Source: Neobacillus drentensis NBRC 102427 (GTDB lineage Bacteria; Bacillota; Bacilli; Bacillales; Cytobacillaceae). Taken from it: 48,968 nt of DNA. The stretch lies in assembly GCF_001591445.1 (NCBI RefSeq), contig NZ_BCUX01000036.1:1-48968 (forward strand), in the 5' to 3' direction. Position numbers and translations under genes: made by a program. Of the stretch, positions 1 to 7,662 are shown in pieces; the first letter of the stretch is position 1; each line of letters begins with the position of its first letter. The notes beneath the pieces are model-generated. The model saw only the letters and a list, made by a program, of their open reading frames with translations. It was not told where the DNA came from and searched no databases.

Positions 1-20
1 AACATTTAGATTTAACACAG

Positions 21-66
21 CCTAAAAAACAGCACCCATTCAAGTGAATGGGTGCTGTTTTTTAGG
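21..66. terminator. Bidirectional terminator downstream of cstA
   Basis: Perfect inverted repeat with 21-bp arms (21-41 and 46-66) and a 4-base loop. The stem core CAGCACCCATTC is flanked by A6 on one side and T6 on the other, so it can stop transcription from either strand. The cstA stop codon (62-64) lies inside the right arm. Confidence 0.9.
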
Positions 67-1867
67 CAACTTCTTTTTCAGATTGTTCCACCAAAACATT
101 TTGTGGAATCTTCCATAGCTTAATCCATTTAATAATGGAAGTAACCATGATGACGATACCAAGGATCAGCATGACAATGGAAAGGATACCATTTAAGACG
201 TTATAACCAGGGTTAGCTGCATTTAAGTAAACGTTTTTCACCATCCAATATCCTGCTACCATGACCGTTGCAAACAAGTAAGCAAGCGGGACTAAGCAGG
301 TCAGCATGTACCAACGTTTTTCCGCGATCTTGAGCACGACTGTCGCACCAATGATGAGACCGATAGACGCCATCAATTGGTTGGATACACCGAATAGCGC
401 CCAGACGGAGCTAATATCACCCGAGAACAGCAGATATCCCCAAACGAAGCAGGCCAACGCACTAGCAAAAATATTGGCTCCGAGTGAATCTGTCCGTTTT
501 AACGGTTTAATGAAGTCACCTAGGAAATCTTGAATAAGGTAACGAGCAACCCGCGTTCCTGAGTCAATCGCCGTTAAGATAAACACTGCCTCAAATAGAA
601 TGACAAATTGATAGAAAAAGGAAGCTAATTTTGCAAAAAATGGAACTGCAGCGAAGATGTACGTCATCCCAACCGCAAGTGTAACGGCTCCACCGGTTCT
701 TCCTTCAAGGTCCATTCCAACTTCTTTACTAAGTTCATCTAGATGTACCGTTTCCATTCCTAGCGTGGCAAATTTCTCCGGTGTTGAATTGATCGCAAAA
801 TAATCGCCTGGTTGTAACGATACAGCGGCAATTAATGCCATAATTGCTACTAAACATTCAACAAGCATTGCGCCAAAGGCAACACCTTTCACATCGCTCC
901 AACGATTAATCATCTTCGGTGTTGTACCAGAGCCTACGAAGGCGTGAAAGCCGGAAATGGCTCCACAAGCAATTGTAATCGAAATAAATGGCCAAACTGG
1001 ACCCGCTACAACAGGACCCCCGCCATTAAGGAATTCGGTAAATGCCGGGAATTGAACTTCTGGATTTACAATGAATACCCCGATAATTAACGCAGCAAAT
1101 ACACCAATTTTCATAAACGTACTTAAATAATCGCGTGGTGCCAGCAATAACCAAACGGGTAATGCCGCTGCAAAAAAAGCATAGATTGGAAGAATAAGTG
1201 CTAATGTGCTTTTTTCAAGGGTTAACATATCGCCAAACCATGTCCCTTGAATATTTGGTCCTAAGATGATCGCCACCATGATTAATGCGAAGCCAACGAT
1301 CGTTGCAAGTTTTAAGTTTCCGGTCTTTTTATGATATAACCCAACGCCCATTGCAATCGGAATCGTGATTCCAACCGCAAATGTTCCCCATGGGTTTCTT
1401 TCAAGTGCGCCAAGAACAACCATGGACAAGCCTGCCATAGTAATGGTGATAATGAATAACATCGCTAAGCCTGTACAAAATCCTGCCACAGGTCCAAGTT
1501 CTTCCTTTGCCACTTCTGATAAAGATTTTCCATCTCTACGCATCGATGCAAACAGAACGACCATATCGTGAACTGCTCCACCAATCACGGCACCAATCAA
1601 GAGCCAAATCAATCCTGGTAAATAACCAAATTGTGCTGCTAGAATCGGACCCACTAACGGACCTGCTGCTGCAATCGCTGCAAAATGGTGACCAAATACT
1701 ACCCATTTGTTCGTTGGGACATAGTCTCGTCCATCCTCAAATTTCTGAGCAGGAGTCGGTTTTGAATCATTAAGCTTTAAAACCTTTGCTGCCATGAAAG
1801 TACCATATAATCGATAAACTATTAAAAGGATACATATTGAAGCAATAACAATTGTAATCGCATTCAT
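62..1867 (-). CDS. cstA: Carbon starvation protein CstA family transporter
   Basis: Polytopic membrane protein of 601 residues, the usual CstA length in Bacillus. CstA-family proteins import peptides or pyruvate; E. coli BtsT (YjiY) is a pyruvate/H+ symporter of this family. Family signatures include FEDGRDYVPT at about residue 43, GHHFAAIAAAGPLVGP from residue 59, and FHAFVGSGTTPKM mid-protein. About 16 hydrophobic segments are visible. The ATG start is preceded by GGAGGGGG. It lies downstream of, and on the same strand as, a LytS/LytT-type two-component system, the arrangement known for pyruvate-sensing systems. The 136-bp gap upstream carries three regularly spaced boxes and a cre-like site (listed separately), so activation by the adjacent regulator and carbon repression are both plausible. 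Pyruvate as substrate is an inference; peptides remain possible. Confidence 0.93.
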   Translation of the reverse strand: MNAITIVIASICILLIVYRLYGTFMAAKVLKLNDSKPTPAQKFEDGRDYVPTNKWVVFGHHFAAIAAAGPLVGPILAAQFGYLPGLIWLLIGAVIGGAVHDMVVLFASMRRDGKSLSEVAKEELGPVAGFCTGLAMLFIITITMAGLSMVVLGALERNPWGTFAVGITIPIAMGVGLYHKKTGNLKLATIVGFALIMVAIILGPNIQGTWFGDMLTLEKSTLALILPIYAFFAAALPVWLLLAPRDYLSTFMKIGVFAALIIGVFIVNPEVQFPAFTEFLNGGGPVVAGPVWPFISITIACGAISGFHAFVGSGTTPKMINRWSDVKGVAFGAMLVECLVAIMALIAAVSLQPGDYFAINSTPEKFATLGMETVHLDELSKEVGMDLEGRTGGAVTLAVGMTYIFAAVPFFAKLASFFYQFVILFEAVFILTAIDSGTRVARYLIQDFLGDFIKPLKRTDSLGANIFASALACFVWGYLLFSGDISSVWALFGVSNQLMASIGLIIGATVVLKIAEKRWYMLTCLVPLAYLFATVMVAGYWMVKNVYLNAANPGYNVLNGILSIVMLILGIVIMVTSIIKWIKLWKIPQNVLVEQSEKEVA

Positions 1868-1907
1868 TTTTATCTATTCCCCCTCCACTTTTGTTTCTAC
1901 GTCATCT

Positions 1908-1936
1908 ATTTTACAAAATGAAAGCGCATTTACTTC
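1908..1936 (-). promoter_or_regulatory. Candidate activator-dependent promoter of cstA
   Basis: On the minus strand a -10-like TAAAAT occupies 1913-1908. The hexamer 17 bp upstream (1936-1931, GAAGTA) is a poor -35. A weak -35 fits a promoter that needs an activator bound just upstream. The placement is inferred from spacing only. Confidence 0.4.
1919..1932 (+). promoter_or_regulatory. Putative CcpA (cre) site in the cstA promoter
   Basis: TGAAAGCGCATTTA matches the cre consensus TGWAARCGYTWNCW at 12 of 14 positions. It sits between the candidate -10 and -35 elements, a position from which CcpA would repress. Carbon-starvation induction of cstA makes this sensible, but it is a motif match only. 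Confidence 0.4.
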
Positions 1937-1945
1937 ATTTTCAGG

Positions 1946-1997
1946 ATAGAATGCACAAATCGAAGGGTGAAATGCACAAATGAATAAATGAAATGCA
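1946..1997 (-). promoter_or_regulatory. Three direct-repeat LytTR-type binding boxes upstream of cstA
   Basis: On the minus strand the boxes are TGCATTTCAT (1997-1988), TGCATTTCAC (1976-1967) and TGCATTCTAT (1955-1946). Successive boxes are offset by exactly 21 bp, two helical turns, with 11-bp spacers. E. coli YpdB, a LytTR regulator, binds GGCATTTCAT-N11-GGCATTTCAT in front of yhjX, which is nearly the same sequence and spacing. The proximal box lies at about -45 to -54 of the candidate promoter, suited to activation. The neighbouring LytT-type regulator is the obvious ligand; this is inference. Confidence 0.7.
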
Positions 1998-2003
1998 AAA
2001 TAT

Positions 2004-2741
2004 TCAAAAACCTAGCAACTGTTTTAATTCCTTTACATAGGTCCGACTAACCGGAACTTTCGAGCCATCCACCATTTGTAAATTATAGGTAGAATTAAAC
2101 CATGGTTCTATTTCAATAATATGATCTAAGTTAACGATAAAACTACGATGAACACGTAAAAATTTTGCCTTATTTAACTTTTTCTCTAAAACAACGAGGG
2201 CATCAGCCACTTTGTATGCTTGATTGTTTGTTATGATGTTGCACTTACCTTCACTTGCTTCAAAATAAAGGATGTCTGCCACAGTTAGTAAAATAATCCG
2301 TTCATCCGCAAGGACTGCTATTTTCCCATTACTGTTGTGTTTTATAGAGGACGCGATCGGGATATTTTTATTTCCAATATTTTTCATTTTCTTGATTTTT
2401 TCCAAGGTTTTTAGAATTCGTTCTTCATCAAAGGGTTTTAAAATATAATCGACGGCATCTAATTCAAATGCCTCTAAAGCATACTCATCATAGGCAGTAG
2501 CGAAGACAATAGCAGGCGTCTCCTCCAGCGTTTCTAATTGCCTTGCTAAGCTCAAGCCATTATCTTCAGCTAATTCAATATCCAAGAAAACAAGGTCTGG
2601 TTTTAGCTCTGTAATATCAGCGACGGCATCCTCGATACAATCACCTTCGCCTAGGATTTCCACTTGCCCACTGCCAATAAGCAGGTATTTTAATTCATCT
2701 CTCGCTAATGGTTCATCATCCAATATATAGGCCTTCAACAT
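2004..2741 (-). CDS. lytT: LytTR-family response regulator
   Basis: Response regulator of 245 residues with an N-terminal receiver domain and a C-terminal LytTR DNA-binding domain. The acidic pair DD at residues 8-9, the phospho-acceptor Asp54 in VFLDIEL and the conserved Lys in LKPFDE are present. The LytTR part (from about residue 135) includes LRVHRSFIVNLDHI and VPVSRTYVKEL. The ATG at 2741 was chosen over one 57 bp upstream because it has AAAGGAG at a normal distance and starts directly with the receiver fold. It overlaps the kinase gene by 26 bp, so the two are translationally coupled. Likely target: the triple boxes in front of cstA. The sequence is close to the B. subtilis LytT and E. 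coli BtsR/YpdB type, so the symbol is by family. Confidence 0.88.
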   Translation of the reverse strand: MLKAYILDDEPLARDELKYLLIGSGQVEILGEGDCIEDAVADITELKPDLVFLDIELAEDNGLSLARQLETLEETPAIVFATAYDEYALEAFELDAVDYILKPFDEERILKTLEKIKKMKNIGNKNIPIASSIKHNSNGKIAVLADERIILLTVADILYFEASEGKCNIITNNQAYKVADALVVLEKKLNKAKFLRVHRSFIVNLDHIIEIEPWFNSTYNLQMVDGSKVPVSRTYVKELKQLLGF

Positions 2742-4500
2742 CTTGATCAAAAACTCCTTTACTATCAAGCGGAATGGTAATGGTAATGATCGCACCATGA
2801 TCCACTTTACTTTTTAAAGTGAAGCTGGCTTGACCATTGTAAATTCCTTTTAGACGTTCACTTATATTAAATATCGCTGTGCCATTTCCTTTTTTAGAAT
2901 GGACCACTTGCTTACCGAGCAATTCGATCTGGTCATCGGATATTCCTTTTCCATTATCGGCTACAATAATTTGCAAATGATTATTTTCCGAAAAAATGGT
3001 TATCGTAATTTGCCCTTGAGATTTACTACGAGGAAAACCATAGTGAATAGCATTTTCAACTAAAGGCTGCAAGATAAACGGAGGAATCAGTACCTTTTCG
3101 AGCTCTGGCTCTATTTGAAAATCTATATTGTATTTGTTAGGAAAACGTGTCTGTTCTAATGATAGATAGGCCCTAACATTTGTTAATTCTTTTTCAAGAG
3201 GGATGAGCATCTGCCTGGCTCCTTGAAGGTTTCCACGAAAAAACGAGCTGAGCTCCAATAATAATTTACGGGCTTTATCTGCATCTGTCCGGCAAAGGGC
3301 TGAGATGGTATTCATACTATTAAATAAAAAGTGCGGATGAATCTGCGCTTGCAAGGCTTTAATTTCGGCATCCTTTAATAGCTTCGTCTGTCTTTCTGCC
3401 TCAGCAAGCTCCAGCTGTGTCGAAAATAGATTGGCCAGCCCTTCCGCCAATTCCTGCTGCACCTTATCCAGTTTATCTGGCTCCGAATAGTACATTTTTA
3501 AGGTACCTAAAATTTTGTTTTTTACCTTTAACGGTAGAACAATCGCAGCTTCTAATGGACATTGACTATGAATACAGGAGATTTCCTCCTTCGATCTTGC
3601 AATGGCAATCTTACCGTCTAAAAGCGCTTTTATCGTCAACCCGGTCTCAGGTTTTGACATGGGAATGTGGTGATCAGAAGCCACACCGACATGGGCCAAA
3701 ACTTGTTGGTCACTTGTGATGGCAACTGCATCTGCATCCGTCAGTCTTAACATAATTTCCGAAATTTCCTTGCATGAATGGATGTTTAGGCCTTGACGAA
3801 AGAATGGTAAGGTTTGATCCGCAATAAGAAAGGCTTGATTGGTTTGATTAGCACGGGCACGTTCTTCGTCACGTTTAATAATTTGAATAATGAGCATAAA
3901 CAGCGAGGTTCCTAAACCATTGCCGAAAATCATCGGCAAGCTAATAAGTTGAACGAGTTCCCATGCATCGTTAAATGGTTTTGCGGCAACAAGAATGATT
4001 AACATCTGAACCGTTTCTAAAGCCATTCCGATAATGACCGCAAATCCGGGCGAAATTTGTTTCCCCTTTTGTTTTCGTTTTTCCCCAAAGTATCCAGCCA
4101 CGATCCCAGCTAGAATGGTAGAAAGGGCACATGAAAGGGCAGTGAAGCCTCCAAGGGTATAACGGTGGATTCCTGCAATGAGCCCAGCACCAATCCCAAC
4201 AGCTGGTCCCCCTAGTAAACCTCCAATGACAATCCCCATGACTCTTGTATTTGCCAGTGCACTCTCCTGGTCCATTCCAGAAAGCCACTCAGGCCTTCCA
4301 ATTGTATGATGATAGACTTCAATTCCCGTATAATTACTAATAATGCCAAAGGTCCCAAAAAGTAAAATCAGCATAACTTTCTCATTTGGACTGTGCTTGT
4401 TTTGAATAACTTGGCGAAAAGATCGCATCTGCGAAAGCAAAAAAGCAACAATGACGATAATTCCAACCTTCTCAAGCATCAATGGAGCTAAATTGAACAT
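2716..4500 (-). CDS. lytS: LytS-type sensor histidine kinase (5TM-GAF-HisKA-HATPase)
   Basis: Membrane sensor kinase of 594 residues. The first ~190 residues hold the 5TM-5TMR_LYT region with the typical small-residue helices. A GAF-like domain follows (about 220-360). Next is the LytS-class phospho-acceptor motif HPHFLFNSMNTI with its histidine near residue 388, then an ATP-binding domain with LVENAIHYGF, DNGKGIS and GNGTAIFNISERL. LytS-class kinases sense pyruvate-related signals in E. coli (BtsS, YpdA) and control pyruvate uptake in B. subtilis. Here the pair is followed by cstA, so a role in sensing external pyruvate or a related nutrient is likely. Two cysteines in the GAF region (SCIHSQCPLEAA) could be redox-sensitive or ligand-binding; this is speculative. 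Confidence 0.9.
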   Translation of the reverse strand: MFNLAPLMLEKVGIIVIVAFLLSQMRSFRQVIQNKHSPNEKVMLILLFGTFGIISNYTGIEVYHHTIGRPEWLSGMDQESALANTRVMGIVIGGLLGGPAVGIGAGLIAGIHRYTLGGFTALSCALSTILAGIVAGYFGEKRKQKGKQISPGFAVIIGMALETVQMLIILVAAKPFNDAWELVQLISLPMIFGNGLGTSLFMLIIQIIKRDEERARANQTNQAFLIADQTLPFFRQGLNIHSCKEISEIMLRLTDADAVAITSDQQVLAHVGVASDHHIPMSKPETGLTIKALLDGKIAIARSKEEISCIHSQCPLEAAIVLPLKVKNKILGTLKMYYSEPDKLDKVQQELAEGLANLFSTQLELAEAERQTKLLKDAEIKALQAQIHPHFLFNSMNTISALCRTDADKARKLLLELSSFFRGNLQGARQMLIPLEKELTNVRAYLSLEQTRFPNKYNIDFQIEPELEKVLIPPFILQPLVENAIHYGFPRSKSQGQITITIFSENNHLQIIVADNGKGISDDQIELLGKQVVHSKKGNGTAIFNISERLKGIYNGQASFTLKSKVDHGAIITITIPLDSKGVFDQDVEGLYIG

Positions 4501-4780
4501 CTTCCCCCTCCTTTACTTAAGTACTCAAACGCTCTCATTCTATACCTCATTATAAGAAATGACAGTCCACTTCGAAAGAGTATTATAGAATAATAATATT
4601 CCAGGTATATGAATTCTATTTTATTGAAGCCGAACTTAGTAAATCACCCGATCTTTGTTTTCGAATGACCATATCATATCTTATTGAAACGAAAAGGAAA
4701 TAGTAAATTTTAGTTAGAGATAACGAATGAATAAATTCTAATAAGCATAATGATAAAAAAAGCAGATTGGAGTTGATCGC

Positions 4781-5233
4781 TTGACCAATTTCATTCCAGA
4801 AAAACTATCTATTGAATACATGGATAGTGTTACTGCTACGGAACCTATTATTCCAAGAAGTTACACACTAACTCATTCTGATTTAACTGGTGAACTATTT
4901 TTAACCATTGGAAAACAATTTGCTTGGGATAAAATCAATCCTTTGAGGGATGAGGTATTAGGTGAATGGAAAACAAACGGAAATTCCTTCTATTACTGTG
5001 TTTATCTATATATAGATCAAGGACAACTTAACCAATCTGTATCAGCAAAACGCACTGAAATTTTTAGGCGTGAATTACCGCTGGCATTATCAGCTGTTCG
5101 ATACGGCGATCGTTTTTTATTCGACGCATACCCAAATCTAGATCATGCTTCTATAATAGTTAATTTCATGTCCGCCTACCCTCAATTTGCTCGACAAGAG
5201 AGTTGGGGGAATTTCCGCAGTTTTTCCATTTAG
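4781..5233 (+). CDS. Staygreen-family protein
   Basis: Soluble protein of 150 residues matching the staygreen family (SGR, PF12638). Visible family motifs are the N-terminal FIPEKLSIEY, the central YTLTHSDLTGELFLTIG, RDEVLGEW and the C-terminal IIVNFMSAYPQF. Plant SGR is a magnesium dechelatase acting on chlorophyll a, and some bacterial homologues show dechelatase activity in vitro. The physiological substrate in non-photosynthetic bacilli is unknown. The start is TTG with TTGGAG 8 bases upstream. It stands alone between divergent and convergent neighbours, so context does not suggest a pathway. Family identification is firm; function is not. Confidence 0.85.
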   Translation: MTNFIPEKLSIEYMDSVTATEPIIPRSYTLTHSDLTGELFLTIGKQFAWDKINPLRDEVLGEWKTNGNSFYYCVYLYIDQGQLNQSVSAKRTEIFRRELPLALSAVRYGDRFLFDAYPNLDHASIIVNFMSAYPQFARQESWGNFRSFSI

Positions 5234-5245
5234 TAAGTATGGATC

Positions 5246-5278
5246 CCCCTCTGATATCCAAATCAAAGGGGTGTTTGT
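5246..5278 (+). terminator. Terminator after staygreen gene
   Basis: CCCCTCTGAT (5246-5255) pairs with ATCAAAGGGG (5262-5271) with one mismatch, followed by a short T-rich tract. It lies just past the stop codon. Confidence 0.6.
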
Positions 5279-5541
5279 TCAATCTGCTAATCTAATGAAA
5301 GGGATTGTATGTAATCGTTCATTTTTATTCTCAAAGTTTAAAACCTATACCCTTAATATACTATTTAAATGTTTAGCAAATACTAAATACATCTTGTTTT
5401 CTGATGGAGTGATTTGTGTGTCACATAAAAAAGGTAGTTCGAGACATTTTTTCTTGTTAGTGGTTGTTATTTTTAGTGAAGACATTATCCTCGGTTTAGT
5501 GTCAGTGTATTGTGTCCTTAGAGAGATTAAAGTCTCAGTTA
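5279..5541. other. Intergenic stretch, no gene supported
   Basis: Reading frames run through here on both strands (to 5603 and from 5581), but none has a ribosome site or a recognisable sequence. They overlap the better supported small membrane protein gene on the minus strand. No repeat or structured element was seen. Confidence 0.4.
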
Positions 5542-5787
5542 CTAATCTTTCTTGTATTTCCTTTGAAAAAAGCGTTCCCATATTAAAACTGTTGCACCAA
5601 TAAAGATAGCCCCTAAAGCAATATGGGCAAAAAATAATAGAGTTAGTAAAGACTTATCTTTGGGGGTAATATTTATATTTATATGGTTAATAAAATAATT
5701 TGTGGAAAATTTACTTACAGTTAGTATTACAAAAGCCACCATTCCTCCAAAAATGCCACCTATTAAACCCTTGTATTTTAGTTTCAA
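5542..5787 (-). CDS. Small two-segment membrane protein
   Basis: Hypothetical protein of 81 residues. One hydrophobic segment starts at residue 8 (LIGGIFGGMVAFVILTV) and a second near residue 48 (LLTLLFFAHIALGAIFIGA). It ends with a basic tail RFFQRKYKKD. The start is TTG with a GGGGG tract about 9 bases upstream. No family was recognised and no operon partner is present. Membrane topology is clear, function unknown. Confidence 0.55.
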   Translation of the reverse strand: MKLKYKGLIGGIFGGMVAFVILTVSKFSTNYFINHININITPKDKSLLTLLFFAHIALGAIFIGATVLIWERFFQRKYKKD

Positions 5788-5946
5788 TCGAAATAGCCCC
5801 CATATTTATTAATTGAAATTGATTCGTACTTTACTAAATTTTATCACGTTAACTTTCTATATAATGTAAAATTTATCGAACTAATCTGCCCTGTTAGCCT
5901 AAGTACACTATTTAACAAACTACTCCAAAATAAAACAGGAAACTTC

Positions 5947-5980
5947 ACAGGGACGGTTCGGGACCAGTGATACGTCCCTT
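5947..5980. repeat. GGGACGG palindromic interspersed element
   Basis: Inverted repeat GGGACG (5950-5955) / CGTCCC (5973-5978). The same GGGACGG...CCGTCCC theme recurs at 15119-15180 and 34482-34540, so this is a dispersed REP-like family. Confidence 0.55.
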
Positions 5981-5987
5981 TTATGCG

Positions 5988-6035
5988 AAAAAGATACTAA
6001 TCAGCTACAATCTGTAGATGGTTGGTATCTTTTTT
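5988..6035 (+). terminator. Orphan hairpin with T tract
   Basis: AAAAAGATAC (5988-5997) pairs with GTATCTTTTTT (6025-6035); inner bases extend the stem with G-U pairs, with T6 at the end. No gene lies directly upstream on the plus strand. It may end a transcript from the preceding repeat or serve the minus strand. Confidence 0.45.
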
Positions 6036-6231
6036 CTCTCTATAACCGAGGTTTTTTATTTTTAACGATTGATTTTTTCTACCCCTTCAGAAAGTGTAAA
6101 ACGTTGGCAGAAATTCAGACAAAACATCGATATCTGTCTTCTTTGAAGAGATTATGTATTTTAAATATGCTAGATGAATTCCGAATCTTTTGTTAAATTA
6201 GAGCTATCCATTACAAACGAGGGGGAATAAA

Positions 6232-6801
6232 GTGAAAATAGTATTAATCGTAACTGGTATTATTTTGGCTGTTTTAATAGGCGTACAATACGGAGGATTT
6301 GAATTCATCAACAATGGAGCTCAATCTGTAAAAAAAACAGAGAAAGTAGAAGCGCAAGCTGTTCAAGATACCGCCAATAAAAAGAAAAAGGTTGTAGACA
6401 AGCAACAGACAGCCAAAATTGGCGGAGTTCAATATGATATTGGAATTGATGACAGTAGTTCACAAGAAGCAGTTATTGAAGTGATGCACAAGATGACACA
6501 TCAAAAAGTGAAAGCGAAAGAAAAATGGGGAGCCATTCCTATGATTCCCGACACGATTAATCAAGTGTATAATATTGTGGAGAACAGTAGGTTCGATCAA
6601 AAAGATGATTTGCTAGCCATTTTAGACAAATGGAAAAAGGGCATCTTTTCTGAAGTAGATGAGGACCATAACTATTTCTGGACTTACCAAGGCGGGACGA
6701 TCGGTAAATCTTATGGAATTATGAGCAAATCAGACGAAGAAACCTTCATCAAGAATAACTTTGATGAAGCTCTTGTAAGTGAAGTAAACTCCCAGCAATA
6801 A
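6232..6801 (+). CDS. DUF6241 domain protein, membrane-anchored
   Basis: Protein of 189 residues resembling the DUF6241 family of bacilli. Residues 2-20 form one hydrophobic helix (IVLIVTGIILAVLIGVQYG). A lysine-rich linker (about 33-60) precedes a mostly helical outer domain with VMHKMTHQKV, WGAIPMIPDTI and LLAILDKWKKG. The start is GTG preceded by GAGGGGGAA. Predicted to be tethered to the membrane with the domain outside. No function is established for the family. It is monocistronic, with its own terminator overlapping the stop codon. Confidence 0.75.
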   Translation: MKIVLIVTGIILAVLIGVQYGGFEFINNGAQSVKKTEKVEAQAVQDTANKKKKVVDKQQTAKIGGVQYDIGIDDSSSQEAVIEVMHKMTHQKVKAKEKWGAIPMIPDTINQVYNIVENSRFDQKDDLLAILDKWKKGIFSEVDEDHNYFWTYQGGTIGKSYGIMSKSDEETFIKNNFDEALVSEVNSQQ

Positions 6802-6818
6802 TGGGAGCTTTCTTTTTC
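6789..6818 (+). terminator. Terminator of the DUF6241 gene
   Basis: CTCCCA (6789-6794) and TGGGAG (6802-6807) form a short stem followed by a T-rich tract. The TAA stop codon is inside the loop region. Confidence 0.7.
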
Positions 6819-6980
6819 CTAATCTACATATCCATTCCTATTTTCCCGAACTCCAGCGCCTGTTCCGCTCTGGGGTTTTTTAAATACTGGTGGACCTTTA
6901 AAATGATTACCTATTTTTAATACAAAACATCATTCTTTTAAATACATTCATTTCTAAAAGATTGTCGTATCGGTATTTAG

Positions 6981-7064
6981 ATTCGCTCATTGAATCATGA
7001 GATTCGCTCATTAAAGTCCAGAATTCGCCCATAAAACACTTAAATTCGCTCATTGATGTCTGAA
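6981..7064. repeat. Array of four 21-bp ATTCGCTCATT units (copy A)
   Basis: ATTCGCTCATT or ATTCGCCCATA begins at 6981, 7002, 7023 and 7044, an exact 21-bp period; the other 10 bases of each unit differ. A related array lies at 13432-13530 in the same orientation. The units do not form a stable open frame, because stops appear in most frames. The rest of the 6802-7238 gap holds only a hairpin at 7138. Confidence 0.85.
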
Positions 7065-7137
7065 GGTTCAAATATAATTACTTTTATGCCTATGGATATG
7101 ATAAAATATAAATAATAAAATATTGATTTTTTTGGAG

Positions 7138-7195
7138 GAGTCTGTCACCAAGGGATAACTATGCCCTTTGTTGACAGGCTCTTTTTGTTTTTTCC
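7138..7195 (+). ncRNA. Candidate small RNA 3' end / orphan terminator hairpin
   Basis: Long imperfect hairpin: 7138-7154 (GAGTCTGTCACCAAGGG) pairs with 7164-7181 (CCCTTTGTTGACAGGCTC), then T5-G-T6. It has the form of a strong plus-strand terminator, but the nearest plus-strand gene already has its own terminator 330 bp earlier. A -10-like TATGAT at about 7097 could start a short transcript of about 90 nt. Whether it is an RNA gene is not proven. Confidence 0.35.
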
Positions 7196-7238
7196 ATTTA
7201 AACAGATAATAAAAATCCCTGGATACATAAATAATTTT

Positions 7239-7457
7239 TTATAAGTTTCTTTCAACTCTGACATATTCTCTAGGCTGAAATGCCCTAATTTTCTGTAGAA
7301 GCTCTGCTTCTAGCTCATTAGTAATCTGAAGTATTTCTAATGTTTCTACATCAAGTACTGGTATATAAAAATCTCTTTTTTCTTTTTGATTTAATAGACA
7401 ACCACTGGAGAATAGTAAGACGAAGATAGAAATGGTTACATAAATCTTCACTTTCAT
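7239..7457 (-). CDS. Small putative lipoprotein
   Basis: Protein of 72 residues from the ATG at 7457; a GTG 6 bp upstream is an alternative start near AGGATGG. It has a basic N-terminus (MKVKIY), a hydrophobic stretch and a lipobox-like FSSGC near residue 20, so signal peptidase II processing and membrane anchoring are expected. The ~50-residue mature part is charged, with no recognised domain. It is divergent from the mrp operon and no functional link is evident. Confidence 0.6.
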   Translation of the reverse strand: MKVKIYVTISIFVLLFSSGCLLNQKEKRDFYIPVLDVETLEILQITNELEAELLQKIRAFQPREYVRVERNL

Positions 7458-7662
7458 TAACACAACACCATCCTATAAATAATTTGTGTAATCAACAAAT
7501 TTTTATACAGGATGGTTCAACAAAAAGGGGGTTTTAGTTGATCTTTTCCATGTTTCTACATTATTTAATAAGGTCAGGGAAAACCTTAATTTATAAATAG
7601 TTAATTACTTTACCATCTGTTTTCAATTACACGGATCACATGTTATTTAAGGGGGGCTTGTT

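Noticed and set aside
5345..5581. 78-residue minus-strand reading frame
   Set aside because: It overlaps the small membrane protein gene in another frame, with no ribosome site and no family resemblance.
5187..5603. 138-residue plus-strand reading frame
   Set aside because: It overlaps the end of the staygreen gene and the small membrane protein gene, has no ribosome site and no recognisable sequence.
6981..7064. CRISPR-like array
   Set aside because: The constant part is only 11 bp and the variable part 10 bp, with four units and no cas genes. This is a short tandem repeat, not CRISPR.
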